Source of the DNA: Kingdonia uniflora
Taxonomy: Eukaryota > Streptophyta > Magnoliopsida > Ranunculales > Circaeasteraceae
NCBI GenBank assembly: GCA_014058105.1
Contig: JACGCM010001161.1
Coordinates: forward strand, 1,364,001-1,428,000
Length of the DNA stretch: 64,000 nt
Direction: 5' to 3'
The position numbers and the translations under genes are program-made. Positions 1 through 13,146 of this stretch are shown here, piece by piece; positions within the stretch are counted from its first letter, which is position 1, and every line of letters begins with the position of its first letter. The notes below the pieces were generated by a model, which worked only from the letters and a program-made list of their open reading frames with translations, was not told the DNA's origin and searched no databases.

Positions 1-3000
1 TCCCGAGGGATAAAAATATGGTAAATAAGGGACGCCGAAGCATCATCGCACCACCCACATAGTTCCTCCCGACACCAGATTCGCCGGACCGGGTCAATAA
101 AATGGCTCACCCATTGGGGTCGATCCTCCGACGGAATATTAGCTCGAGGAACCAGTTTCCATCCCACATTTGAAGGGATCCAGTTATCCGTCCAAAACCG
201 AATCTAAGTCCCCGTCCGGACCTGCCAGCATGAATGATCGGTAATCGTTGAAATCGCAAACTGGACACTGCGCCAAGTCCAGGAGGAATCCGCTTTCTTC
301 GGGGCTTGCAGAATATCACAGTCCAGAAAATACTTGGCTTTTAAGACTTTACCCCATAAATCATCAGGCTTCTGATGCTAGCGCCAGACAAGTTTGGACA
401 GATGGGCCTTTGGTTGTCCCTGCCACCCGGATCCTCAACCCCCCTTTCAGTTTGGGACGACAAACTTCTCTTCATTTTTTCATATACAAAGGTTTCTGAG
501 CATCTTTCCAGTGTCCCCACCAGAAATCCCGTTGGAGTCCATTAATAGTTTTACAAGTGGATTTAGGTAAAGCGAAGCAAGACATCTAGTATGACGGTAT
601 AGAAGAAGTAACATATTTAATCAGAACAGTACGACCCGCCTGAGATAGAAGTTTCCCCCTCCACGACTGCAGGCGGCTGGAGATACGCTCCTTAATCTTT
701 TGAAACGTCACGGCTTTGGATTGATTAAAGAAAAGGTTAGTCCTCATGTAACGCTCATCGGGAGGCATAATTTTAACCTTGAGAAGGCGGCTAATGAGAC
801 GACAATATCGATGCGGGAAGTTCTTACTGAAAAACCCCCGAATTTAGCCAAATTCAGTTGTTGACCAGTCGCCTCGCAAAAATCATCAAGGATACTCTTC
901 AAAACGTGCGCTTCAGCAATATCGGCCCTGTAGAACAGGAGACAATCATCCGTAAAAAGAAGATGGGAGACCGGGGGAGCTCGCCGGGATGCTTTAATAC
1001 CATGAATCTGATGCGTCGCCTCCTTAGCCCCCAAGGCACGCGATAAACCTTCCATTAAGGTGATAAAAAGGAATGGGGAAAGTAGATCGCCCTGCTGCAG
1101 GCCCCTCGTTGGGGTAATCAGACCTTGGGCAGAGCCGCTAATAAGGACTGAATAACGAACCGTAGAGATGCACTGTTCGATCCAATGACACCACTTAGGG
1201 CTGAAACCAAGGGCTTCCAAGGTCCGAAGTAAAGTACTCCATTCAATCCGATCATAAGCGTTTGACATATCCAGCTTGACACCCATAAGGCCAGTTCGTC
1301 CCTTTTTTCTCTTCATCGTATGGATCAGTTCGTGTGCGAACAACACATTATTCGAGATTTGATGGCCACTCACAAAAGCGCCTTGAAAGGGAGAAATAAA
1401 ACTGTCTAACAGGGGTTTAAGCCGAGTGGAGAGAATCTTAGAAATTATCTTATATGTAACATTGCATAGACTAATAGGCCGAAAATCCTGGGGATGAGCT
1501 TTAGCACCATTCTTAGGAATCATCACGACGTTCGTGGCGTTAATATGAGTGGGTATAAAACCAGAGTTAAAAAAGGTAGTCACTAGACGACAAATATCTG
1601 GCCCCACAACATCCCAGGAACTCTGAAAGAATAATACAGGAAAGCCATCCGGACCCAGAGCTCTATGAGGACCGATACTATCAAGGGCGGCCTTGATTTC
1701 CTCAAGGGCGACCTTCCTCACAAGGTCCTGATTGGCTTCAACCGTTATACACGGGCTATAGTTTTGAATGAAATCTGGAATACCAACAGGATTAGAGGTC
1801 TGATAATTACGAGCCATATCACGGAGGAAAATTTGTCCGATTTCCGTTGTCTTTCCTGTCCAATTGCCAGTCTTATCTTTAAGCCAATCAATAGAGTTTT
1901 TTTACGCTATGAGAGAGTTTGCATATGAAAAAATTTAGTATTTCGGTCCCCGTCAGACAGCCATGTCACACGGGATTTTTGACGCCATAAGATCTCTTCT
2001 CGCAGCTGAAGCTCGTCCAACTCTCCAATCAGATATTGTTCATGCTGAGCAGTCGCCTCACTGAGGGGAAGAGCCTGAACATTAGAGATTGCCTCTTTTA
2101 ATGCTAACAATTTTGTAGGGACGTGACCAAAAAAAAATTTGTTCCACTCGCGAAGGCCAACTTTCGTATTTAACAATTTGTTCTTGACCAGATAGGATGG
2201 GGAGCCTCGCCCCTTTACCTGCAAGAGATCCTGGATCAAGCGGGGGAATTGAGGTTCCCTAGTCCACATGGATTGGAATCGAAAGCACTTACCTAGTGTA
2301 GATACTTTCGGATACGTATCAAGACATAACGGGGTATGATCCGACCCAAGGGCAGGTAAGTGGAAGACCTTTGTTGTTGGAAAGATGAACATCCACTCTG
2401 CATTAGCCAGACTCCGATCCAAACGTTCTTTGATATTAGCCCAACCCCTGCGATTTTTGTTCCATGTAAACGGATGGCCAGACAAACCAAGAGCATTAAG
2501 GCCAGCGTGTTGGGTAACTGTCTTGGCATAGGCACTTTTAGCAGCCCGGAACGGTTCCCCCCCTAATTTATCCGCACTTTCAAAGATAGTGTTAAAATCC
2601 CCCATAATTAACCATGGCCCAGAGAAACCGTTTGTCGTCGTTTCCACAAGTTTCCAACTCTCATTACTATCCCGCTGGTAAGGACTACCGTAAAAGAAAT
2701 AAATCATCCATGGGGAAGGAGAAGGCTCAGATTGTACCAGCACATTAATATTATATTTATTACAAAAAATTAATTCAAGAGCAACATTATCTTTCCACAT
2801 GACACATATTTCGCCAGAACGACCCTTAACCCCAGAGGCCGGTACATCAACCCAGTTGGGATAGTTGAGAGTACGAACCAAACCCTGAATTTCAGCAGAG
2901 GATCGTTTGGTTTCTGATAAAAAAATAATATCCCCATTGGAGGATCATATAAGTTCTTTGAGATGCCGAATTGCCGCCGGTCGGCCCAAACCCCGACAAT

Positions 3001-3019
3001 TCCAAGAAATAATAATCAT
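1..3019 (-). pseudogene. LINE ORF2 (endonuclease - reverse transcriptase - zf-RVT), broken
   Basis: The start at 3019 gives MIIISWNCRGLGRPAAIRHL, the canonical first strand of plant LINE endonucleases. A TGA at 2945-2947 interrupts it. The frame then runs 2881-1907 with the endonuclease motifs GDFN, FTWNKNR, IKERLDRSLAN and SDHTPL, and ends near WLSDGDRNTKFFH. After a frameshift, 1817-744 encodes the reverse transcriptase, with the fingers motif FRPISLCNVTYKIISKIL, a palm D in KLDMSNAYDRIEW, GLQQGDLLSPFLF, and the catalytic FTDD at 945-956 (usually YADD or FADD). A third frame, 768-586, continues into the thumb (SRLQSWRGKLLSQAGR). 319-107 is a zf-RVT-like remnant. The family copies LINE RNA by target-primed reverse transcription; this copy is dead. 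Confidence 0.9.
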
Positions 3020-3541
3020 AATGGCCCGGGTGGTTTCCGTGGAGCCACCCGAACCCTTGTAGGATGGTCAAATAGGTAATATGTACGGTGAATCCACGAG
3101 AAGGATAGGGAAGATGAGTTGCGCACCTGAGAATGAGAAAGTCTGCGCGTACCGGTCTGAGGATGCTGGAATGGTATAAGCGACTCGGCAAGGCGAAAAT
3201 CAGCTCGCGCATGTCGCTGAACTACCCGCGACGACGATGGAAGATAACCAAGATAAGGTCCCGTCACCTGTCGAGTATAACGGGACCCCTGAGATCCCTA
3301 AGAATCCGGTCCTCTCGTAGATGAACTCATCGTTCCGACAGGACTAGCAGCCAGCCAAAGTGGAAGTAGGACTGCCGAATCTGACTGAAACTCTCCCGAC
3401 CTACTACCAATGGGGAACATGCCAATCCCCTGCTGACCAGGCAACTGCCCAACCCCCTATAGAAAGCCGTTATCACCCCCAGCATCACCGATATCCGTAC
3501 CCCATTCTCCCTCACCCTCCGCCGGACCCCGCCCCTCCTCC

Positions 3542-4617
3542 TCATCTATACCAACCGCAACCTGGAAAGTAAGACGCTCTTCCACCACCACCAGGCGCCC
3601 CGTCTGACCCCCCCTGAACTAAATTGGCCAGCGTATCTCTACCATCCTCCCCTACCCAACGCATCGGGTTGCCACCCGAAGTCCCTGCCAAAGCCAGCGC
3701 TGGAAGATCTGCAAAATCAAAAAAATCATCATTACCCCAACACGGGGGCCGGTCCAGGGGGTCTGTCGGGTCATCATCCAACCCATAAACATCCCGACGA
3801 GAGGCTTGGTATTTTTGCCTCAAAAGTCCCATAATCACCGTACCCTTCCCTTTACCAGGCCGATTAGGACGAGGGGCAAAGGAACCGGTTCTCCCTCCTG
3901 GGGCCCAAGCACTGCTACCTCCCTTGAACGAGACCTATGTGAAACCAGCTCCATCTCTGTCCGTGATGGACTCGGGTTCAGTCGAGTCATTCTGGTGTGG
4001 GGCTGACAACCCCCCAGATCCCCCAAACTATCCTCTTCAATAATCTCAGTACAAGCCGAATCTCTGTGACCCATTTTGTAACATAACCCTCATAAGTGCA
4101 CGGGGACACTGTCTAGCTCGACCCAAACCGTCGGGGGGAAAACTCCATATATATCCATCACAACCCTAACCCGGTATCCATTTTTTGTCACCCGCCGATT
4201 ATCAGCATTCGGCTCCGAAACCAACACCTGTCCCGGACTGTGTCCAAATTCATATAAAAACTATGGGGCACCAAAGAACGGATCAGTGATGTCAAATTTT
4301 ACCCAAAAGGGGACATACTTAAAAATTAGCGGTTAAATAGGAGGACGTGCCTCGTACGGAAGTGAAATAAATGTATGCCCATACGGATTCCACGACTGAT
4401 TTAAGAGGACAAAGTTGTGTTCATAGGTTGTCCGAAACTTAACGAGGAAGAAGGTTTTATCACAAACGACCCGCTCAAAAAATTGACCATTGTCGGACGC
4501 CTTCATGTTCCAGAAATTCTTCAATGCTGCCACAATTTTAGAAAAACTACGCCCCGTAGAAAACGACATCATACTAATAAGAGCATAGCGCCACCGTGCC
4601 TCTTCCGCATAAATTTT
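3542..4617 (-). pseudogene. LINE ORF1 (nucleic-acid-binding, DUF4283 plus CCHC), broken
   Basis: The reading frame opens at 4617 with EEARWRYALI, the signature of the DUF4283 domain in plant LINE ORF1, and continues to 4333 before a frameshift. A second frame at 3835-4074 begins at a zinc knuckle reading GLCYKMGHRDSAC. Its expected first cysteine codon is a TGA at 4090-4092, which looks like a TGC to TGA change. A third frame, 3542-3838, gives the acidic and glycine-rich C-terminus. The intact family member would be an RNA-binding chaperone packaging LINE RNA. At least two frameshifts and the lost cysteine make it non-functional. Confidence 0.75.
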
Positions 4618-4640
4618 TTATGGCGGGAGAGTCACCACAG

Positions 4641-6009
4641 CAGCCCCACGAGGCTTGCGAACCGTAAGCTGTTCCATACAGTTTTCAAAATCCTGGGTCA
4701 CGGAGAAAGACGACATTCACAAACCCAAAGGGAATGCCAACACGGACACTCAGCAACCCAACACAGCACCCCCACTAATGGGAATCACCCCACTGCTGAG
4801 AACCCGGCAAACCACCACAAACCCAAACAACAAACCAGCGTAGGTCCCCGACCCTCCCCAGACTCACCCAAGAGAAACCCCCTTCGAATAAATTACCAAA
4901 ACTAACCAGGCCCTGTTACCAGCCACTGAAAACACTTTCACGAGTTAGCCAACCTCAAGACCAAAAAGGTTCCCAGAATCAGCACAACAGCAAGATGAAA
5001 TGAAAGAAAAGCAGAAAAAAGGAAGATACTCCGAGTATCCACCACAAGAGCCAGAGCCAACACCCTCGAGACTCAACCACCTTCCACACTTAGAAAGGGA
5101 GAGAAATATCTCCGTATTCAATGCAGTCCAAAAACTTTAAGAGTAACTCCCATTCATCATTATAGGCGCAGATAACCGAGCTGAGGATAAGAAATCACTG
5201 TTCATGAACAGTACAGGAGCAGAGCAAAGACGAGCCCCACCCACTCTCAATCAGCCGTCAAGAACATTAGAAAAAAAATTGTATTACTATATTAGGTCTG
5301 TGGATGAGTCTACCCCTCAAGCCCTAACAACCCCTTATAAGCCTGCCTATCAACCAACCATAACCCTACCCGCCGCCACAAACCAAGCCGGAACCGCCAT
5401 CATGGCTATACCATTCCAGTTCGCCGACCGAAGCCCACACACTCCTCACCTGCAATAACCACACAAAGAGAGGAAATCTACAAGAGGGGAAGAAAGCACA
5501 TATACACAAACATTATACATACTGATAGTTGGAATCTAACAAGAAAAAGGAAATCGATCAAGAGGAGGGCACCCTACAAGATCACGAGAGCATCCCACTG
5601 AAGCACCAGACAGAATCCCTCATCCTAAGTAGGGATTCTTCACCAAAAACACACACCCTTAACAGCCCACCGGTCACCTGAAGATGAGGATGAGAGAGAG
5701 AGAGAAAAAAAAAAAATACAGTCACGAGAGAGATGACGATGGAAAATCACAGTCCTGGCAGGAGGGAGAAGATACCCCAAAACCATCTAGCTATTTATCC
5801 CCTTTCTTCAAAACTGGACTCTCTCTCTCTAGAGTGTCCCAATTTACACACCTTTTTTCCTTAATAAAATTTCTCACTTGGCAAACAAAAACAAAAAAAG
5901 ATTTACACAACTGAAATTATAAGTGGGGCCCTTTTCCTTGCCACTACAAAAATAAGATGAGGTTTTTAGTTTAAATGTTATTCCTTGCCTTTGCAAACAT
6001 CTATCATTG
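4641..6009. other. Non-coding stretch, possible LINE 5' UTR plus low-complexity DNA
   Basis: No convincing gene. Short open frames here lack recognisable domains. A GA-rich tract followed by an A run lies at about 5691-5716. Read on the minus strand, 5830 to 4640 is a pyrimidine-rich leader that could be the LINE 5' UTR, but no promoter or boundary duplication could be fixed. 5930-6009 is AT-rich with nothing recognisable. Confidence 0.4.
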
Positions 6010-6111
6010 CTTATAAAGCTCCCCTTGGCTAAGTGTCTTCAACACTAGACAAGCCCGAGGTTCGACCCTGTCATAAAAGAGGCCCAAAAAATCGAACCTT
6101 TATACAATTTG
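6010..6111 (+). repeat. tRNA-derived SINE-like fragment
   Basis: The segment contains cttggctaagtgt (A-box-like) and, about 35 bases later, gaggttcgaccctg (a good match to the polymerase III B box GGTTCGANNCC). That is the internal promoter layout of plant SINEs. The 3' part, if it existed, is cut by the start of LTR element A at 6112. No cloverleaf can be drawn, so it is not a tRNA gene. Confidence 0.4.
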
Positions 6112-6320
6112 TGACGTGGCATGTCCCTTATAGGGTCGTCTACCCGTGTGAGACTTATGTTTAATTTCATGCTTAACTTATGCTCTGCTAAAGGTCCAAT
6201 ATGGGTTATTGGCAGTTTTTAATTTTTAGGTCAGTTTCAATTGGATAGGATAGAGAGATATTACAGGAATGATTCTAGGGAAACCTAGGTTATAAGGGGA
6301 GAGAGTGGTGTAATCTCAGT
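6112..6320 (+). repeat. Element A 5' LTR, first part
   Basis: Starts TGACGTGGCATGTCCC and aligns to 27532 onward (TGACATGGTACGTCCC). Shared blocks include cttatagggtcgt, aatttcatg, ggttattg and gattctagggaaacct. It ends at the tcagt target duplication of element B. Confidence 0.88.
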
Positions 6321-6813
6321 TGTAGAAGCACGCTCCCGCTAGCAACGAGGTGGAAGGTCACTTGGCGACCCCACCACTAAGAGTAGGAACACTCCAGCAA
6401 GGTCGTCCTACAAGCTTCTTTGAACGACAAACAGAACCACGGCCGAAACTCGTCCAATGACCATAGAATCGTAACAACGACAACCCAGCGGTTAGCTCTC
6501 TGCCCGCGAGGAAATATGAAAGCCCACAACCCTGGAGGGACAACTTAGGAATTTCCAAGGTCACGTGAGCAGGGGCACCCCTAGGTTAAACCGTCCCTTT
6601 AAATAAAGGTGAGGAGGTAACCCAAAGAGGGATCATCTTCTTCTTCTTCTTCTTCTACTGCCTCCTGTGCGACTTTTTCCAGAGACGATAAGCTAAAGCA
6701 AGGAAACAGAGAGAAACCCAAAGAGAGTCAAGCGGTGCCCTCCTCTGGCATAGAGTCAATCCCAAAAGGAACGTACATTCATTATTGTCTCCAAGAAGAA
6801 TCACGGGACTACA
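6321..6813 (+). repeat. Element B 5' LTR
   Basis: 493 bp, begins TGTAGAAGCACGC and ends GGGACTACA. It matches 23696-24202 over its whole length, including cttggcgaccccaccactaa and gcggtgccctcctc. The TATA region has decayed to cctttaaataaagg, whereas the 3' copy still reads ctctataaataga. Confidence 0.93.
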
Positions 6814-6901
6814 ATTGGCACCGTCAGCGTCCCCCCCCCCCCTCAGCATCTTCCGAGCAACGATGGTAGTTTCCATACGTAACCAATCCTAGGAGTAAGC
6901 T
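6814..6901 (+). promoter_or_regulatory. Element B primer-binding region and short leader
   Basis: Directly after the LTR comes attggcaccgtcagcg, in the place of the tRNA primer-binding site. I could not assign the tRNA. A run of 14 C residues begins at about 6830, and gag starts at 6902. Confidence 0.5.
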
Positions 6902-8660
6902 ATGGCCGAAATGAGGGTGGCGTTGTTGCAGTAGCAAGAACAGATGTCCACCAAGGACGATTAGATACACCAAATTCAACTCGCTAATGATACACTTCAC
7001 GATACCATAGTCGTTGGTACTCAACCGCCGCCAGACGGCCCGGTGGTCTTCACGTCGGTCATCGAGTCCACACCACATGAGCCTACACCAGAGAATGGCG
7101 CGTTGCCCCCTAACCGTGACCCAGTCTGCGAGCACCAGGCCACACCGCTTCACCATTCGTACGCGCTGCCTCGCAGGCCGCCCATACCACCTCCTATCCT
7201 GCGCCCGCCTATGCCACTACCCCCCATGACTCACCACGATACAAGCCCCCCCCCCGCAGCCGCGACCGGGTTATCAGCTTAGCCGCAATGACCCGCCGCT
7301 CCCCCAACCGGTTTGCCCCACAGTTCTACGATCCCAGAGTACCAGTTTCCATCGCGGACTACGATGCACAGCTTGGCGATGACCATGCCAACCACCCACT
7401 ATGGCATCCACCTTACAGCTCTGATGACCCCCCCTACCTCCCTGGCCACGGATATCATGCCTATAATGATAGGTTTCACGACCGGTATGCGGGCATGCCT
7501 TCGTTCGAGCAACCCTATACTCCACACCACGAGAGCCACTTTGACGAGTCATCCACCAGGAGTAGGGTCATCCCCAGACGAGCCACGGGCATCAACGACC
7601 AACAGTCGTTAATAGTCGCATCCATGGAGGCACTAATTTGGACCATGCAAGGCACTGATCCAACTAGGCGGTTAACCAAGGAGACCCCTCCGCCAGATCC
7701 GTGACACCCCTTTTACTACGGCCATTCGGAGCTACGTTCCGGGCCAGAGCTACTCTCGACCAAAGATTGAAGCCTTCACAGGATGTCAGGACCCCGGCCG
7801 ACACCTCTCCAAGTTTTAATACAACATCGACCTACAGTATCAAATGGATGAATACACGTGTCGCATGTTCCCCTTGACCTTGTCCAACGGGGTCCTCGCC
7901 TGGTTCTAAAGTCTCGAACCCAATTTTATATCCAAGTTTGAGCAACTCTCGTTGGATTTTATCGAGAAGTACCTGCACAACCAGCAGTCAAAGAAATAGT
8001 TAGCAGAGCTATTTTTATTGAAATAACAGGTTGGCGAAACCACTGATTCCTTTCTATCAAGGTTTAAAAGAGAGTTCGCCCTCATTAAACGGATCGATGC
8101 TCCGACCGCCTACCTCGCCTTCATGGGTGCCTACCTCTCTGGTTCTAAACTGCATGAGGCTTTGAATATGAAATAGCCTAAAACACTCGAACACCTTTAT
8201 GAAAAAGTCTAGAAATATCAGAACGTGGAAGCCAACAATCGCGCATCCACCTCGCAAACTGCCGCCCTCTTGAGTACCACATCTGCCCCTTCGACGGTGG
8301 ATCGTCTCGACACTTCTAAACATCTGAGGGACCAATAAGGGGACCTCAACGATGGTGGAACAAACGACGTACGGGGAGAGACCCACGCGATAAAACAGAA
8401 CCCCCTAGAGATGGACGTCAAAAAGCCCCACGTTGGGAATGATATCCCCCTAGCGACCTCACCATATCACGGACAGACTTACTCCTCGCTGTCAAGAATG
8501 ACCTTGACTACAGAAAGCTACGCCTCAAGCCAGACCGTCCTGGCTGCCCATACTGCACGCACCACACCATACATGACCACGCCACCGAGGATTGCTATGA
8601 CCTCATCAATATGACTGAGAATTGGTTTTGCCTAGGACGCTATACTCAATACCTCAAATA
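6902..8660 (+). pseudogene. Element B gag (capsid/nucleocapsid), broken
   Basis: The first ATG, 6902, opens a frame beginning MAEMRVALLQ and rich in Q, P and H. A frameshift near the C-rich tract at 7240-7285 leads to a second frame, 7288-7704. The capsid (Retrotrans_gag) domain follows with YQMDEYTCRMFPLTLSNGV, AWF, FEQLSLDFIEKYL and ETTDSFLSRFKREFALI, broken by several stops. Near 8540-8630 is a knuckle-like CPYC..H..H.TEDC cluster typical of Tat-lineage gag. At least five stops are TAG or TAA at positions where the family has Q. The intact protein would assemble cytoplasmic virus-like particles. Confidence 0.8.
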
Positions 8661-8739
8661 ACCCATCCCGCATGTTGACAGATCACCTCGTCAAACACTC
8701 GACCAACGCACGACAAGCGTACGGGTACTGAACCATCTG

Positions 8740-11700
8740 TTAGTGTGTGAAATGATCTTGGGGGATCTCAACAAAGCACCGTCTCAGAATGCCGTCTCCA
8801 ATCCAGGAGGCCGTATTTTTGCCTCACTGAGAATCAGTGTACGGCCCATGGCATCGAAGCAACCACTAACATACCGCCCGGGCAGGCCATATACTTCACT
8901 GACCTCGACCTTGGCCCAGTCTCCCATCCACATAACGACGCCCTCATCATTTGGATTGTGATTGGTTGTATCCTCGTCAAGCGCATGCTGGTCGATATCG
9001 GCAGCGGTGCTAACATCCTATACTACGATTCCCTTCAAAACATAAACATGCAGGATTGCCTAGCACCCTCCAAAATAGAGATCTTCGGGTTCAACGAATC
9101 TACCGAATAAGCAATGGAAGAGCTTGTCACTCAGATACAGGCCAACCCACCTACAACGTTCATCGTCATCAATAGCCCCACAGTCTATTACAATGGTATT
9201 CTGGGATGCAACTGGATCCATACCATGTAGGCAATCCCATCTTCCTACCACAAGGTAATACACTTTCTAACAAAATTTGGCCCATACCAAATACGAGACT
9301 GCCAGGTCGCGACCCGTATCCGTTATGCTAACTCACTCCAAAACTTAATAAATTATGAGAACTCCAAGAAAAAGGGGAAACATATCACCATTGAGGATTA
9401 GCAACAAAAAGGGAGCGAACCCATGGCGGTGAACTCGTCCCCCGTTCCTCGCCACCCAAATACGCTAATGCATACAAGCGTACCACCTGACCAAAATGAT
9501 GTAGTTATAAGTACGTTCAGCAGAGTATGGACCCCACCTCTCGTAGAGCTAGTCGTTAAGATTGTTCTCGACGGCTCTACGAAAAAAATGCATATTGGTT
9601 CCTTGTTGACATGTGACAAGCGAACAAACCTTATCACCTTCCTCCAGCAGTACAAAGATATCTTTGCCTGGTTCTTCGATAAAATACCGGGTATAGACCC
9701 CGTAGTGGTCTATCACCACTTACATGTTAACGACAAAGCAATCCCCATTAAGCAGAAACTACGCCAAACAGCACCGAGATTATGCGGGGCCATCATCAAC
9801 GACGAGATCTAAAAGTTACTGCAAGCAGGGTTTATCCGACCCGTAGACAGCCCACGCTGGGTAGCTAACATCGTCGCCGTCCCTAAAAAGAATGGGAAAA
9901 CTCGAGTGTGTATTGATTCTACTGACCTTAACTAGCACTATCCAAATGATAGCCTCCTCATGCCCCTTATTACTAGACTGGTCGATTCTACGATCGAACA
10001 CTAGCAGTTGCCCTTTATGGATGGTTACTCCGGGTACAAACAAATACCATTGGCAGTCGAGGACCAAGAGTGTACTTTTTTTACCACAAAGCAGAACCCA
10101 TACTGTTATATAGTCATGCCTTTCGACCTGAAGAACGTGGGTTCTACTTACCAAAGCCTCATTACCACCATGTTTAAAGAACTATTAGGAAAAATAGTTG
10201 AGGTCTACATTGACGACATGCTCATCAAGAGTCGGCTAAGTGGTGACCATCACACCGACCTTGAGACGGTCTTCACCAAATTGCGATCCTATAAGATACG
10301 ACTTAACCCAGAAAAGTATAACTTCAGAGTCTCTTCGGGAAAACTACCCTTCACTCTAGCTCTGAGCTACTTGCCTCGGACACCTCGTTACTCAACGTGG
10401 CATTGAGGCCGACCCCGATCAAATTCATGCCCTCACCTGTATGTCATCGGTATGAACACTGAAGCAAGTTCAATCCCTCGTCAGCAAAATCGCAGCATTT
10501 ACAAAGCTTCCTACAAATGTCATTTATTGTTTCAATGCATTCTTGAAAATAAAAAATGCCAATAGAGCGACGAATGCAAAGCAGCCTTCAAAAACATGTT
10601 GCGCTACCTGGCCACCCCACCCATCCTCAGCTCCCTAAACAAACACGAGTTACTGGGCTTGTATCTCGGGAATGCAGATGAATCCATAAGTACAGTCCTC
10701 GTTCGTATGGAAAACCGAACCGAGATACCAGAATACTTTGTCAGTAAAGCCCTCTTGGGAACAGAACTACAATACTCTACTGTAGAGAAATAGGCCCTCG
10801 CCCTAGTATACGCCTCGTAGAAATTACGACCGTACTTTCACACACATAAAATCAAGGCATCACCATCCAACCATTACGAGAGATCTTCGCCAAAAAAGAT
10901 AAAACTCGCCGCATCGCTAAATGGGCGATTACTCTAGGGTAGCTTGATATCCGGTACGAGCCAAGGATCGCGATCAAATGACAAGCGGTCGTGACCTCCC
11001 CATTCCTGACGACAACTGGCATAACGAGGAGGACGAAGACCATGACACCCATCTCGATCCCAATGAACCGACATACACTAAGGAATGGCGGCTGTATACT
11101 CACGAGTCCGTCAATACGAGTGGCTTGGGTCTCGTGATAGTGTTGATTACTCCTACTAATGAAAAAATCGAGAAAGCCATATGGGTCAACTTCCCCCTCA
11201 GTAACAACGAAGCATAGTGCGAGGCATTATTATGTGGGGTAGATTCAGCGTTGGCTCTGGACATGGAAGAAATTTCCATCTTTACCGACTCGCAGCTCGC
11301 TATTTACCAGCATGACAGGACGTAACAGGCCAACGACAGAATGTCCGGCTACATGGAAACTCTGAAACAATGACTGAGTAAGTTCTGAAAGGGTCAACCT
11401 TGAGCACATTCATTGCGGTGAAAATAGACACTCAGACGCCCTCCCGTATTTAGCATGCATCATCGACGACAGACTCCAGGTAATTCAGGTTGAAATCTTT
11501 GATAAACTGAGCATAGTCAAGCCCCAAATACCGGCCATGTAAACTAATCACTCTGCCCTCCTCGACTGGAGCCAGCCTCTCCTTGACTTCCTCGGGGAAC
11601 ACCATATCCTTCCCACTAATCGGTCGGCCACCGAGAGTATCCGCAACAGAGCACGTAAATACACGACTATTAATGGTGAACTCTTTCACACAAGCCTGTA

Positions 11701-12778
11701 CGCTCTACACCTCACATGTATCACTGGGGAAAGGGTCAACGAGTCATCGTGGAGATCCACGAAGGCGTTTGCGGCGCACACACAATATGTTGTTCCATGG
11801 CCGACCGCGCTCGAATACAAGGATTATACTGGCCAACGATACGACAAGATTTCATCGACTATGCCCAGAAATGCGACAAATGTCAATTCCATAGGCACTT
11901 GATTGATATACTTTCCGTTGACCTCCGCACACTCCAGCCCCTGACCATTTGTAAAATGGGGATTGGATATCGTCAGGGCTCTCCCTATGGCAAGCGGGAG
12001 ATGCTAATGGTTGCTGGTTGCGGCAGACTACTTTACCAAATGGGTGGAGGCGATACCCCTTGCCCGTATCAGGGAAAAAGAGGTCATCACCTTCCTATGG
12101 AAGCACGTCATCACACAGTTCGGCGTCCCCGCAATCTTGATTGCCAACAATAGTACACAATTCGTGGGAACCAAGGTCGCAGATTTTGTCTGACCCTACA
12201 ACATCAAAATCCTTCCCTTCAGCTCTAGATACCCCCAGGGAAAAGGGCAGGTCGAGGCCACTAAGAAAATAATAATCGATGGTATTAGTAAACGCCTGGA
12301 CGTGGCCAAAGGCCGCTGGGTCGATGAGCTACCCCACATTCTGTGGTCCTACTGAACAACGTCGCGGAAGAGTACGGGCTTTACCCCATTTATGTTCACT
12401 TCTGGCTCTGATGCAGTACTCCCTACTAAAGTCATCGCCAATACTACGAGATCCCTGATTGTGGGTAGTGAGATCAACGACCGGCTCCTCGCCAGGAACC
12501 TTGACCTGATAGACAAAACTGGAGAGGAAACAACCTCCCGCATGTTCAGGTATCAAGAGACACTAAAAAGAAACTATAAAAAAGGGTGATTCCTAGGTAA
12601 TTCTGCAAAGGGGACTATGTCATGAAGAAAGTTTTCCCTACAACTCACAATCATAACAAGGGTAAACTTTAGCCTAATTGGGAAGGCCCATACCTCATAT
12701 ACCGCGTCATTGATGGCAACGCCTACTACCTCCTTAATCGCGACAAAGAGGAGTTCAAATCCCCCTGGAACGCCATGA
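8740..12778 (+). pseudogene. Element B pol (protease, RT, RNase H, second RNase H, integrase), broken
   Basis: The protease reads LVDIGSGANILYYDSL near 8990, where families have VDTGSSA, so the catalytic Thr is changed. The reverse transcriptase runs about 9740-10420 and includes GFIRPVDSPRWVANIVAVPKK, FMDGYSGYKQIPL and the active site YIDDMLIKS (Asp pair at 10212-10217). RT-linked RNase H follows at about 10600-10960. A second RNase H lies at 11070-11460 (NNEA, TDSQLA), diagnostic of Tat. Integrase has the zinc finger at 11716-11890 (YWPTIRQDFIDYAQKCDKCQ), a core with DYFTKWVEAIPL and QFGVPAILIANN, and a C-terminal WEGPYLIYRV. Stops and frameshifts occur throughout. The last 10 codons lie beyond element C at 18365-18387. 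Confidence 0.9.
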
Positions 12779-13146
12779 TGTTGGATTTTCCATCTATACC
12801 GGCACTACTCTTCTGGTTCACGAGCACACATGTTAATAGGTCGTATAGGTGTAATTGGTTATTCCTAATTGTTACACCAAGTTAAGGAATGTGGGACCTA
12901 GTATTACTCTTTATTAGGGTTTGAGGGTATAATGGAAAGACCACTCTAACCCCATCAGGTTTAATAGAGATGAAGTCCCTCTTGGAGGCTATAACACAGA
13001 AAACCATCCCATTGAGGTCTGCAGCCAATCCAAGGGAAGACTCCACTCAAGAACATGTGATTTTCCAGAGGGCAGGCATAGAGGTTAGTATAATCTCCTT
13101 TACAGATTCAGTTATTGATCATAGCTAATTGTATAATATTCCAACA
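12779..13146 (+). repeat. Element C 5' LTR
   Basis: 368 bp with a short terminal inverted repeat TGTTGG/CCAACA. It aligns without length change to 17992-18359. Confidence 0.95.

Larger units (their letters stand above)
1..4640 (-). mobile_element. Degenerate non-LTR retrotransposon (plant L1-type LINE)
   Basis: Two adjacent decayed coding regions read right to left: an ORF1 with a DUF4283-like N-terminus and zinc knuckle, and an ORF2 with apurinic endonuclease followed by reverse transcriptase. That order and content are diagnostic of plant L1 LINEs. The 3' end, with a zf-RVT-like remnant at 107-319, runs to or beyond the left window edge, so the poly(A) tail and target duplication are not visible. 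The 5' end is uncertain; non-coding sequence up to about 5830 may be its 5' UTR. Several frameshifts and stops show it is inactive. Confidence 0.9.

Noticed and set aside
4417..4905. 162-codon plus-strand frame
   Set aside because: Overlaps the antisense LINE ORF1 start, which has clear family motifs; no plant domain in the plus frame.
6107..6111. Target duplication for element A (atttg vs gttta at 27833-27837)
   Set aside because: Only three of five bases agree, so it is not reported as a duplication.
7274..7552. Minus-strand 92-codon frame
   Set aside because: Opposite strand of the gag N-terminus of element B, no domain.
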